Positions 47,822-58,119 of a DNA stretch of 64,000 nucleotides are shown here, in pieces; the first letter of the stretch is position 1; every line of letters begins with the position of its first letter. The stretch is from Isoetes taiwanensis (Eukaryota; Streptophyta; Lycopodiopsida; Isoetales; Isoetaceae), in assembly GCA_021234155.1 (NCBI GenBank), contig JAJEKV010000182.1, positions 498,605-562,604 of the forward strand, given 5' to 3'. The translations under genes and the position numbers were made by a program. The notes beneath the pieces are model-generated. The model was not told where the DNA came from. It saw only the letters and a list, made by a program, of their open reading frames with translations, and ran no database searches.

Positions 47822-48146
47822 TTATGCATGATGGGAAATCGTATGATTTCAATATTAGAGTGGTTAGTGGTTATGCATGATGGGAAATCGTATGATTTCA
47901 ATATTAGAGTGGTTAGTGGAATTGGGTTTAAGTTGCAACATAGCGACAGTTGCTGCAAACAAGACCAGAGCAGCGGTAAAAAAGAAAAGCTATGTGATTT
48001 TGTGGAGATTGCACAAAGTACACAAATTGACTTATTGCAAATGAGTTTGGATTATTGGAGAAAAAAAGAAAAGCTATGTGATTTTGTGGAGATTGCACGA
48101 AGTGCACAAATTGACTTATTGCAAATGAGTTTGGATTATTGGAGAA
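47822..48146. repeat. Two short tandem duplications (49 bp x2 and 84 bp x2)
   Basis: A 49-bp unit starting TTATGCATGATGGGAAATCG occurs at 47822 and 47871. An 84-bp unit starting AAAGAAAAGCTATGTGATTT occurs at 47981 and 48065 with two substitutions. The 84-bp unit keeps frame. Confidence 0.9.
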
Positions 48147-48551
48147 GTTTTCTATAATCCTTTGAGCTTAAGGAATAATAAGGACGGTCGCTAGGTTGAC
48201 GTGGAGACAAGAAGCTTGTCGTGGGAGAAGTAACACCTACTATATTCCTTATCAAAACTTCATTGAGCTCTGCTTTGTCATAATTGCCGACTACCTACCA
48301 TATCCTCATGCAAACTCTGGAAGCCCATTTTGATCATCTGAGCCTATGCAACTTCCTAGCCTGAGTATGATGCAGGCACCTTTTTCTTTCTTTTGTTGTA
48401 GAGCAGAAACTCCATGCGATCATATATTTATAGATAAGAAACTACCCACAAATGCTAAGCGTCTAGCAAGAAGGGGGCAGGGAGTCCAAAATTGTGTGCA
48501 AAACACATTGTTCATGAGGATGGGATTCAAAATTGAGTGGCCACTCCGGGG

Positions 48552-49561
48552 CTATGCAGGTGCTGGAATAGGTTGTGGGAGTTCCTCCAATGAACTTATC
48601 TTCGCACCACTCTCAACTTTTCCAGAACTAGGGAGCTCACAGTTCTCGGTAATCCAACTCTTTGTTGCTTCAAGATTTGGTAAGACTAAAACCCCCTCCT
48701 TTCTAGAAACTTCAGCTTCCACTGTCTTAAATCGATCCAACAGCACGGCATTCATCCCTATACTTTTCGCAGGATTATAATCCTTGCGCAAACTATCTCC
48801 AATATGCAATGTCCTTTCTGCTGGTATATTTCCTGCCTTCTTCAAGGCCAGCTTATACATCTCAGGATTGGGTTTCTCCAACCCATCAATGCCAGAAAAG
48901 ACTCCAAAATCCCATTCGGATCCCTGCCAAAGAAATGTACAGGAAGAAGTTTTACTCAACATATAGACAGAAGCCCATTAGGAATACAAGCAAAGAAAAA
49001 TGACCTGATTAAGCCCAATGGCAGGCAAAATGACATCCCTATATCTATACTCAGCATTGCTTATAATTCCAACAATAACACCTTGGCGCCGTGCCCATCT
49101 CAAAAAAGGTTGTGCATCTTCAAAAACAGTATATGGTGCTGCAGAACCGAAAGCAGCATATATGCGCTTGAATACCTTCTCAAATGTCTCCTCTTCATAG
49201 TTGTAACCTGCCTGTACGTTTATAAGATAATGTTATTTAAAGTACCATAAAATTGGATCATTATCAATGAATATCATGGAAAGAGAAAAAAGCTACAAAC
49301 TTTTATGAAGGAATCCTGGACACATGTACGCCACCACTCAATATTTGGCATATTTGTGCCACATCCAAAACAGGGAAAACGTTTGGCCATTTCAGTATAA
49401 GCTAATTTAAAACCTTCATGCATCCGCTCATAATCTGGGCAAGGCATACCCACAGCTTTTGCAGCCATGCAATAATAATCTCCAAGCTGACCTTTATAAG
49501 CCATTAGAGTACCAGTGACATCCACTGTCAAGCACCTCAACTTGATCAATCTTCCTGCCAT
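48552..49561 (-). CDS. HAD-superfamily hydrolase, HDHD3-like
   Basis: Coding exons: 49561-49301 (acceptor at 49603), 49211-49005 and 48923-48552, giving 279 aa. HAD motif I is LTVDVTGTL (nucleophile Asp, with the Thr-Gly-Thr variant usual in this subgroup), motif II is IISNAE, motif III is the Lys in GLEKPNPEMY, and motif IV is HIGDSLRKDY. Phases are 0 throughout and every intron is GT-AG. A 5' exon ending at 50023 (donor GTAAGT) carries an in-frame TAG next to the junction, so it is 5' UTR and the ATG at 49561 starts translation. The family acts on small phosphate substrates; the substrate here is unknown. No transit peptide is evident. The gene looks intact and single-copy in style. Confidence 0.9.
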
Positions 49562-50360
49562 TCCAAGACTCTGCTCTTCAGGAACCTTTAAGATCTGAGG
49601 CACCTGCAAATCAAGATGTCAAGTAGCAAGCATAAGAGACTCTGAGTACTTGCATACAAATTGTGGATGTTCTGAGGCTTGCAACTAATTACTTGCTAAA
49701 GAGACCTAAAAACTGATTGGGTTTTCCAGACGTGGAAAACAACCTCGGTGAAACCAAAATACCTAAGAACATTTTTGTAGTACTGGAGCGCCTTTATACA
49801 ATAGTAAAAGATAACCATGCATTGCTATCATTGCAATGGAAGGCCAATGCATATTATAGCGAAAACCAGCTGCATGCATTGAATCATTAATGGCAAAGAT
49901 CGGAAACAATAAAAATAAAACAGATCTGAAAAACTCAAATGCAAACCAATGGATGCAGAGCTAGGATAAAAGCCAACTATTCATGATCCATAAAAATAGC
50001 TCATAAATGATAATGAACTTACCTACGGAGATAAATCGACTATTGGGGAATCGTCTGGCACCTGTCTAGCGCAGAGCCAGCCTTTCCCTTCTTCTAAATG
50101 AAAATGATTATATAGAGAAACAGTGGCCAGTCATAAGGGAAGAATCGAAGCGTCGGAAAAATAATATTACAATTGCTTAGATCCGAGGGAATGAAGATTC
50201 GACTTGGGCGGCGGCGTGCCGCCAAATGAAGGTAGCTTTGCCGGCGGCTAAGCTCTTTTGATACCTGATTTACATTGTAGTTTTGATGCGAAAGGGCAAA
50301 AAATCCGGTTGATCTTTTTGCCACGTGCACGCCCACGTATTGGGATGTTGGGTAGAGGTT

Positions 50361-50449
50361 GGGTAGGCCCTTACGCCGGGCACTGGGACATCGAGTAAGG
50401 GCCTACCCAGGCACATTCCTTACGAAATTTTAACCACCTTAAAATTTCG
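50361..50449. repeat. Two adjacent inverted repeats
   Basis: GGGTAGGCCCTTAC (50361-50374) pairs perfectly with 50395-50408 across a 20-nt loop. Directly after, CGAAATTTTAA (50423-50433) pairs with 50439-50449. The second motif resembles the arms of the foldback at 51013-51147. They lie just upstream of the HDHD3-like gene's 5' UTR exon. Confidence 0.8.
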
Positions 50450-50667
50450 CTCTATTTCAGCTGATTTTTAAAACATGAAATTTTATGTTGACATTGTGGC
50501 GCATCGCAAGCAGCGCGCCGCCGCCGCTTCCTCTGTTTACGCCCCTCTGTTTCCTTTCGGTTTTGCCCTCCTCTGCATTTCTTCCCCTCTGTTTACTAGT
50601 CAGTATTATGCCGCCACAATCCGTTGTGAAGAACCTCGAGCCCATCTGAAGCTCTGAGACGATGAAG

Positions 50668-50683
50668 CTCTGAAGCTCTGATA
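50668..50683 (-). other. tRNA-Met PBS-like site
   Basis: On the minus strand the bases read ATCGGTATCAGAGCTT, close to the primer site of the LTR elements in this window. No LTR border is clear next to it, so it may be a relic or chance. Confidence 0.3.
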
Positions 50684-50809
50684 CCGATCTTAAGGGTCGG
50701 ATGCCATTCTTAAGATAGATCTGGTGGCCCTAGACAGAACCGAGCTCAAGATCAGCCCCTTTCTCATAATCAAGGCTGAATCATGATTCACGGCTTGCTT
50801 TACTCATTT

Positions 50810-50985
50810 TCTTTCTTCAGTGCATGAATCTGGTTGAATTAGAGGTATTTTTTTCTGTCTTGAATCAGATATCCTCAAGAACAGGCTGATTTTCTGATTT
50901 TTTTCTTCTTTAGTGCATGAATTTGGATGAATCGGAGGTGTTTTTTTCGGGCCTGAACCAGAGATCCTCATGAACGCGCTAAAAT
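50810..50985. repeat. Diverged tandem repeat, unit about 93 bp
   Basis: The block TTTCTTCAGTGCATGAAT...TCCTCAAGAACAGG (about 50812-50887) recurs at about 50905-50980 with roughly one change in eight bases. Confidence 0.75.
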
Positions 50986-51012
50986 TTTAAGGTAATTCAA
51001 ACTTCGTCGGAG

Positions 51013-51147
51013 AATTTCAATCACCATGAAATTTCTTATGGAAATTTTTCAGCCGGAACTGGCGGCGCCACTTTCTGACTCCTCATGGGTCTTGGCCCGC
51101 CAGGCCAGCTGAAAATTTCCACAAGAAATTTCAAGGTGATTGAAATT
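51013..51147. repeat. Foldback (MITE-like) element with 41-bp arms
   Basis: Arms 51013-51053 and 51107-51147 are inverted complements with only a few mismatches, around a 53-bp GC-rich loop (CCGGAACTGGCGGCGCC...). Related arm sequence also occurs singly near 50423-50465 and 50980-51000, so this may be part of a larger nested foldback. Confidence 0.8.
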
Positions 51148-52199
51148 ACTCCTTCCATAATGAGGCCTAGATTCCACTCCGGTGAAGATCAGAGGTGAAG
51201 AAGCCTGAGAGCTCAACGGCAGCAAGAAATCATGAGTTTGGCATTCCGCTACAGTCCAAGAAACTCCGAATGTGGCATCCAGAATCTATGATTTAACTCT
51301 CGAGCAAGATCTCTCGGGAGTTTTTGTTACCACCTTCTATCTGCCACATAAGTAAATCAATGTTCTCAGAAAGACTATTGGAGCTATAATGGAATCGTGA
51401 GTCTAGAAATTAGCATGGAAGTTAGAATGGAAAAGCATAAGTGACAGGTACGTAATGGAATTTGGGCCTGAGTGGGGGCAAGAGATTTTTGATGATGTGG
51501 TGGCAGCAGATGGAGACCCCTGGCATAAAACAAGAATCTCACTTAGTGGGGCCCATTGGTTCACACAGGCCTACATTATTAAATGTAATCTAGGTGCGAA
51601 ATCCTGTGAAATCTCATGCCCGTCTCATTACGAGATGGTATCATTTGGTTGATGAAACATCTAGGCGATTCTCGGGTGTTGGATCCGGGAATATTTTTAC
51701 GTATATGCCCTCTTGGACCATCCTAGCCCTACATCTCAACATGGGATGGGGTCAAATGCTGAGGTGGCTCTATCCTTAAGGATTCACAACCATTGCAATA
51801 GAGGCCAATACTATTTTAACCAAGCTATTCTAATTTTGCAATCCCCCAATTATAGGATCATGCCATAGATGGTGAGGAAGGGATAAGCCTGCCAAATCTA
51901 GATCAACGAGTGTGTACCACACAACTCCAAGGGATAAAAAGTGCATGCCTTACAGTAGACAAAGCATGATTTTTTTTTAGGCATGCATTGGCCCTGTTGC
52001 AAGCCTCAATAGGAACCTTCATAGCCCACTTGTCACTGGTATCAGCCGATATGCTCAATCTAAGAATCGCCATCTGCAAGGACAAGTAAGAATTATGGCG
52101 GCCATAGATGGACGATCCTGGGTTCTTTTTCAACGGGGATGATGCTCAGATATCTATGAGCTTATTTTAGTAATAATTTCTGGATTGGCTATCTTGTTT

Positions 52200-52563
52200 A
52201 GTCCTTGGAAGACACTTGTTTTGAAGATTGGAAGTTAAAGTTTGGAAGGCCCCCATGGTATATGGTTTTAGTGCTAACCATTTTTCTCTTTTCCATACCT
52301 TTACTTTATTCCACTCCCTTATGCCCATTTTTTGCTTCCCTTAACACCATTTCATTTCATTTCATTGCACAATTTGACCAAACATTTGACCCCAAATGAC
52401 GTAACTTTCAACCTCAAATGAAGTACCTTTCTTAGAACTTGACCTTAAATGCTTGTGTTGACTTTGAGGATGAGCATCTTTTGACCTCCACACTGTTACA
52501 GGTGCTCCCAAGGGTATAGCCGGAATCGGACTCTTGATGGACGTCTATGAGCACGGGGGGTAC
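52200..52563 (+). mobile_element. 3' tail of an older gypsy element
   Basis: The segment has a post-integrase-like stretch (LEDTCFEDWKLKFGR) followed by non-coding sequence and a purine tract (GAGCACGGGGGGTAC) directly before an LTR starting TGTTAG at 52564. This arrangement is that of a 3' end of a Ty3/gypsy element. Confidence 0.5.
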
Positions 52564-53412
52564 TGTTAGTCACAATTGCTGGGCAATTGTGATTAATGGG
52601 CCATGTTGACTGTAATCAATCTATGGTGACGAGAAGCAGAATAAGTGGCAATAGTTGCTAGCGACGGATAATGGTTCGCTAGGGGGCACTAATATTATCA
52701 AATATTAGTACAGAAGGAGCTTGCAAGATCTGTAGACGCGGAAGATCTATATTAATGTGTAGCTAACCAAGTTGTTAATGGAACTAGTGTTAGCACTAGG
52801 GGTTAAAAGCATTAATATAAAGAAATAAGAAGCTAGCTATGTTAAATATAAGGTTTATACGGACACGTGGTGTTAATGGGTTCGATGGGCGAAACCTGTT
52901 ATAAAACAGGTCGAACAGATTCGTATCAGACCCGAAAATACCAGATCTGGTGGTCGTAGCTAAGAAGGATACAATTAGGGTCGAATTTGAGGCCAGCTGG
53001 GTCGGATTAGCTGAGGAGAACTACATGTAGCTTCAGTAGGGATGATTATAAAGCCTGGAGGGCGAATTTGTGAGGAGAGCGGAATTGGGTCTTGAGAGAA
53101 AGGGAGTCAGTTCTGCAGTCTGAAACAATTGCTTGGATCAAGACTTGACCAGGGTGATTGATTTAGCAGCACGAGGCTGTTGTGGTGGCCACAAAGCAGT
53201 TTGATTCTGCCAGAGGTCGGATTGGGCCTTGGGCAGTCGGCTGACATCCACTCAGAGAGGATTTACTGAGAGGTTCCAGTCTTTTGAGGGAACTCCATCT
53301 AGGGAGCAGCGAATTGATGTCGAGGAGGATCCGATCCGTGGTGTGTCCGAAGCCGACGCGGCGCACTCTTTACAAGGGCTTAAGATTGTTCGTGAAAAAT
53401 TTCACCGTATCA
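52564..53412 (+). repeat. Probable gypsy LTR
   Basis: It starts TGTTAGTCACAATTGCTGGG and probably ends CCGTATCA at 53412. Four bases later lies TGGTATCGTGAGC, a degenerate tRNA-Met primer site. No second copy of this LTR is present in the window, so the right border is inferred. Confidence 0.55.
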
Positions 53413-53977
53413 GCGCTGGTATCGTGAGCAAAGATGATCGAACCCTGCGCTGATTTTCCAAAGATGACCTCGTTGACTTATTGCCGGCGCATCCGGCCGA
53501 AGAGGGCATAATACCGGCCGAGGACATTCATCCGGACGATGAACCTGCCCGAAGTTTGAGCCGGATGGGGAGCACCTCCCCGGCCGCCTCCTCCCGCCTA
53601 TCCCCGTAGTGCCGGTCATGATCGCCGCAAGTGCAAACTAATGTTGATAATGAAAATGCCGAACGCCCGGAGCAAGTAATCGAAAGTGAGGTCCCAGAGG
53701 GTGGAAACTTAGCTGACGAGAATGTGAGTCATGTCAACCGATTGTCTAGGGAACTGAACGAGATAAAAGCTGAACAAGCTAAGTTCCGAAACACCCTAGG
53801 GTTGATGCAAAAACCCGCCAGTAGGTCATTGGGGAAGGCCCGGGAACTTCGTTTAAATAATGTAGTAGAAAAATTTCTACAAGCGGCTGGGGGATGTTCC
53901 TCACGAGGTTGCACGACCAGAACCTAGTGCACCATCAAGAATCAACACGGGGCTACCCGATGAACCAGTAGCTCAGG

Positions 53978-54939
53978 GTGTCATGGAAGGTGTTGCTCAG
54001 CCAGAAGAATCCCTCCCTAGAGGAGCTTTTTGGTGAAGAGATTAAGTCTCTGGAGCGTGTAAAGATGTCCGATTTCTATGGCCAGGATGTTACGCCTGAG
54101 CAGGCTATGCGATGGTTCAGTCAAATGAAGTTGTATTTTGCAGCTACAAAGAAAGGTGAGAATGCCCGACTGATGTATGCCACCCTGAAGTTGAAGGGAC
54201 CGGCAGCTGCATGTTGGGACATCCACATCAATAATGGTCAGAAGCTGCGTACTTGGAGGGATTTTTGTCGCTTGTTCCGATAGGAGTATGCACCTCACCA
54301 TGACCGGCGACATGCGCTCATACAGCTGAAGGAGCTCACCCAGATAGGATCTTTATGGGATTATGTGACAGAGCTGAGGGCGCTCTTTTCACGGTTACCC
54401 GAGATTACTGTTGGGATGCGCGTGGATCATTTTATAAATTTTGCACACATTTGTTGCAGGCTGAACCTGTTGACTTTGAGCTGGCTGATGAGATTGCCAG
54501 GAAACTGGTAGGTAGGGAAGAGTCCAAGAAGGCACAAAACTTTGCTAATTGGAAGGCAAAAAGGGCCGGGGGAACTTCTCAAGGATCTGCTCCCTCTAAG
54601 AAGCAAAAGAATGATTCCAAGGATAAGCCCACTGGGGGCAAGCCCAAGGAAGGTGATACCAAAACAGATAAACCCAAAGGGTGTTATCATTGCGGGGTAG
54701 TAGGGCACTTTGCCCGAGAATGTACAAAGCCTCGCAAGAAAGTTTTGGCCAGCACCGCAAAGATAAATGATAAGCCAGAGGTAAAGGCATTATCAGTTAT
54801 CGCCCGAGAGGAGATGGTAAGCCCTACTTCACGCTCTTATGCAGATAAAGTTATAAGGTTGCTAGGTAGAATCAATAATAGAAACGTGGTTGTTTTGGTT
54901 GATTCTGGAAGCACTCATAACTTTATTCTGCAGATCTAG
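53978..54939 (+). pseudogene. Gypsy gag and protease, with stop and frameshift
   Basis: The capsid-like part (YFAATKKGENARLMYATL, CRLFR then TAG, then EYAPHHDRRHALIQL) is followed in a shifted frame by a CCHC knuckle CYHCGVVGHFAREC and the protease active site VLVDSGSTHNFI. The frame breaks again soon after, and GIKWLQHVEP of the protease tail is in another frame at about 55135. Confidence 0.85.
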
Positions 54940-55214
54940 TACACGATCTAGGGCTGGAGTTGAATGACGTGGCTCCGTATGTGATTGAGTCTGAGGCTGG
55001 ACCACACTCAGTGTCACAGTGAGCAAGCACGGGGTGTTTGCTTGGAGTTGTTGGACAAAGAATCGCGGGTTGTAACATCTATGTCCATAGATTTAGACAT
55101 CTTTCAGTTAAAGTGATATGATGTCATTCTAGGCATAAAATGGTTACAGCATGTTGAGCCACAAATTCTCTGGCCAATACACATTTTGATTTTCAATTTG
55201 GACTTCTCCCATGT

Positions 55215-57163
55215 GGTTTGGCAGTTTTGGCGGAGGCGATATTTGGCGCTCGTTTTGGCGCCTGTGCATATCGGAGGTCAGGTAAAGCAACAGGGAACAG
55301 GGACGGACAGTTGACAGCAGGTCGAAACCACAGAAGTCGTCGCAATCACAGAGGTCGCCGCAAACACAGATTTCTGGCATCGATTACAGAGGTTACGAGG
55401 GTCATAGAGACTTCTGACAGCGGCTTTAGGGTTTTTGAGTATGGCAAAGGGACGTAAGGGCTCTCCATCCAGAGAACTGGATGAAGATGATCCACTGCTG
55501 AAGCTTGTGCATGATCTAAAAGACGAACTGATAAAACTTCGAGTGGCTGTGGAAAACCTTAAGCTACAGAATGATGAGCTGAAGACACAAAACTTAGAAC
55601 TCAGAGCTCTTATACCAGCCTTTCAGAAGCAAGAACCATCCAATTTGCAAGAAACCATTGCCAATCTAGAAACGAAACTTGCAAATTTAGTGGCAGAAAC
55701 CACTAAAGAACAGATGGTCCAGCACCATGAAAGGGTTACGTCTGAACAGTTTGAACAACAATCCAGGGCCAAAAATCTGAAAGTCTCAGGCATCCCAGAA
55801 CTAGAGTCTGAAGATATTAACGTGGTAATTGAAGATTTCTTTAGAGATACAATGCACCTGCATGATCCTCAGGTGGTTCATTCTAAATGCTTGGGTAAAC
55901 CTGGTGGATTCAGCAGGCCAATTTTACTCAAATTTAGAAGTGACGAAGCCAGGGATAGAGTCTTGCATCACAGAGCTGCCTTGAAAGGGCATAAGATTTC
56001 GATTGATCCTGATCTTTCTCCTGCACAGATTGAAAGAAAGAAGAAAGAATGGGAAGTGGTGAAACAGGCAAGGGCTGATGGATATGTAGCATATTTGGAT
56101 CGGAATGGTAAGGCAGTGGTCACTAAGCACAGGAAAAGCTAGGGACTCGGGACCTTGAAGATCTTAGCTTGGAATGTACACGGACTCCATCAAGCTAAAA
56201 TTGATGCAACTGTTAATGTTTGGAAAGAGGCAGATGTATTGCTTTTCTCAGAGACTTGGGAACATCAATCCCGAAGTCTTCCAAGTATTAGTGGTTTCAC
56301 CTTGCTTGGATCAGTGTGGAATCATAAAGAACCAGGAGTAGGCAGAGGTTTTGGTGGATTGGCTGTATATATTCATGATGGTTTGGAGCAAAGGATATCC
56401 ATTGTTGAGACTCATCAATTTAAACAGTATATGTGGTTGAAGATTGAAATGCAGAACAAACTAATTTATTTAGCATCGTGCTATTTTGCACCATTATCCA
56501 TGCCAATATATGCTGGACCAGGGATGGATCGGGACTTACCTTTACATAGCCTATGTCAGGATGTTTTAAAATTCCAGGATTTGGGTGAAGTGATCTTGGT
56601 GGGCGATTTCAATGCAAGAACCAAGGGTTCACAATCTGTTGCTTTTGAGAAATTGGGTGATGCTTTATTGGAAGAATATACAGAGGATGAGTTCATGAGA
56701 CAAACTAATGATGTTGTTATGAACAGGTTGGGGGAGCATTTGGTAGAATTGGGCACCATATGCAGTTTGAGAATCTTGAATGGTATTCATAAATACCCCT
56801 ATTCATGCGCATCCACATGCTTCACGCCACAAGGTGAGAGCACTGTAGATTACCTTCTTGCAGATAAAGGTGCTTCTTCCATTGCACATTTTAAAATTTG
56901 TGAAAAGGCTCTTGAATCTGATCATGCTGGACTCTGGTTTGAGCTCAAGGGGAGGCCATCAGACAAGCAGGGCAATATCATACATCATCCAAGGTTGAGA
57001 TTGGACTACAGGAAAAGCAGTCAGTATCATAATGCTGTTGAAGAACTAATTAAGCAAGGTGATTGGAAGAGGGATCTTGAGCAGGATGCAGAGCTGCTAT
57101 CGAGTTTACTTCTTCAAGCTGCATCAAAGGTATTTGGTTTTACCAAAAAATTTGCCGTCAAGT
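55215..57163 (+). mobile_element. LINE 5' half (ORF1 + endonuclease) inserted in gypsy pol
   Basis: A complete ORF1 (55435-56142) and an uninterrupted endonuclease (56155-57163) are present. RT, C-terminal knuckle and poly(A)/ATT tail are absent: sequence returns to gypsy right after KKFAVK. Being cut at the 3' side is opposite to ordinary LINE truncation. Of the LINE copies here this is the best preserved in its coding parts. Confidence 0.85.
55435..56142 (+). CDS. LINE ORF1 protein, 235 aa
   Basis: A basic start is followed by a heptad-rich coiled coil (about 15-90, leucines in LKDELIKLRVAVENLKL), then an RRM-like domain (RAKNLKVSGIPE, RPILLKFRS) and a basic C-terminal domain (IDPDLSPAQIERKKKEW, SRAD/DGYVAYLDRNGKA). 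The layout is that of L1 ORF1 nucleic-acid chaperones. The frame is intact and ends 12 bases before ORF2. Confidence 0.85.
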   Translation: MSMAKGRKGSPSRELDEDDPLLKLVHDLKDELIKLRVAVENLKLQNDELKTQNLELRALIPAFQKQEPSNLQETIANLETKLANLVAETTKEQMVQHHERVTSEQFEQQSRAKNLKVSGIPELESEDINVVIEDFFRDTMHLHDPQVVHSKCLGKPGGFSRPILLKFRSDEARDRVLHHRAALKGHKISIDPDLSPAQIERKKKEWEVVKQARADGYVAYLDRNGKAVVTKHRKS

Positions 57164-57165
57164 GA
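56155..57165 (+). pseudogene. LINE ORF2 endonuclease domain, truncated before RT
   Basis: An AP-endonuclease-like fold is indicated by ILAWNVHGLHQAK, FSETWEH, LVGDFNART, VDYLLAD and ESDHAGLWF. All typical catalytic blocks are visible. The frame is open for 336 codons but ends where gypsy sequence resumes, so the protein lacks reverse transcriptase. Confidence 0.88.
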
Positions 57166-58116
57166 AGTACTTAGTGTTCAAGGTTTACCACATGTAGAGT
57201 CTAGTAGACTCATGTCAGCCCCTCAGGCTAAAAAAGTTTTCAAAGTTAATACAAATGCTCTTTCTTTGATGTACTTGAGAAGAGATGATTTGATTATCAA
57301 ATCATGTAACTCGTTGGTGGTTAACACTGGAGTAAACCCTGAGGTAGATCAAAGATTAAAAGATCTCTTGAATACCTTCAGGGATGTCTTTCCGAAAGAA
57401 TTACCTGAGGGACCACCACCCTCATGGGGTGTCGAGCACGAAATTGAGCTTGAACCTGGGGTGAAGCCCATGGCACGTGCTCCCTATCGTTTGGGTCCTC
57501 TAGAGCTTGAAGAGGTTAAAACGCAAGTGAAAGAATTGTTAAGCAAAGGTTTTATACGACCAAGTAAATCACCTTTTGCGAGTCCCATGTTGCTTGTTAA
57601 GAAAAAAGACGGTACTATGCGGATGTGCATCGATTACCGCGCACTTAACAAAGCAACTATAAAGAATCGATATCCTTTACCTCGGGCCGATGATATTCTG
57701 GATCATATTGGGGGTGCCAACTGGTTCACCAAGATAGACCTCCGAAGCGGATATCATCAGATTAAGATTCGGGAAGGGAACGGAGCTAAAACTACATTCA
57801 GAGCTCATCAAGGCCATTATGAATTTCTGGTAATGCCATTTGGGGGTCTAAACACTAGAAGAAAAAAATTAATGGCACTAACACTTTTCCTAACTTTCAT
57901 AAGGTAATACTTACAAATGCTTCCGCAACATTTATGCGATTAATGAATCAGGTATTCTCTGAGCATTTGGACAAGTTTGTAGAGGTATTTTTAGATGATA
58001 TTCTCGTCTACTCCCAAACTATTGAAGAACATTTTGCTCACTTGGAGCAAGTTCTTCGAATTTTACAAGAACACAAACTCTATGCAAAGATCTCCAAATG
58101 TGACTTCTTTAGATAA
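57166..58116 (+). pseudogene. Gypsy reverse transcriptase, interrupted by a 65-bp insertion
   Basis: The RT core reads [33 protein letters not shown], then FLVMPFG; a 65-bp insertion follows, and the RT resumes as NASATFMRLMNQVF with the catalytic FLDD. A TAA at 58114 breaks the frame again. Confidence 0.88.
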
Positions 58117-58119
58117 CAG

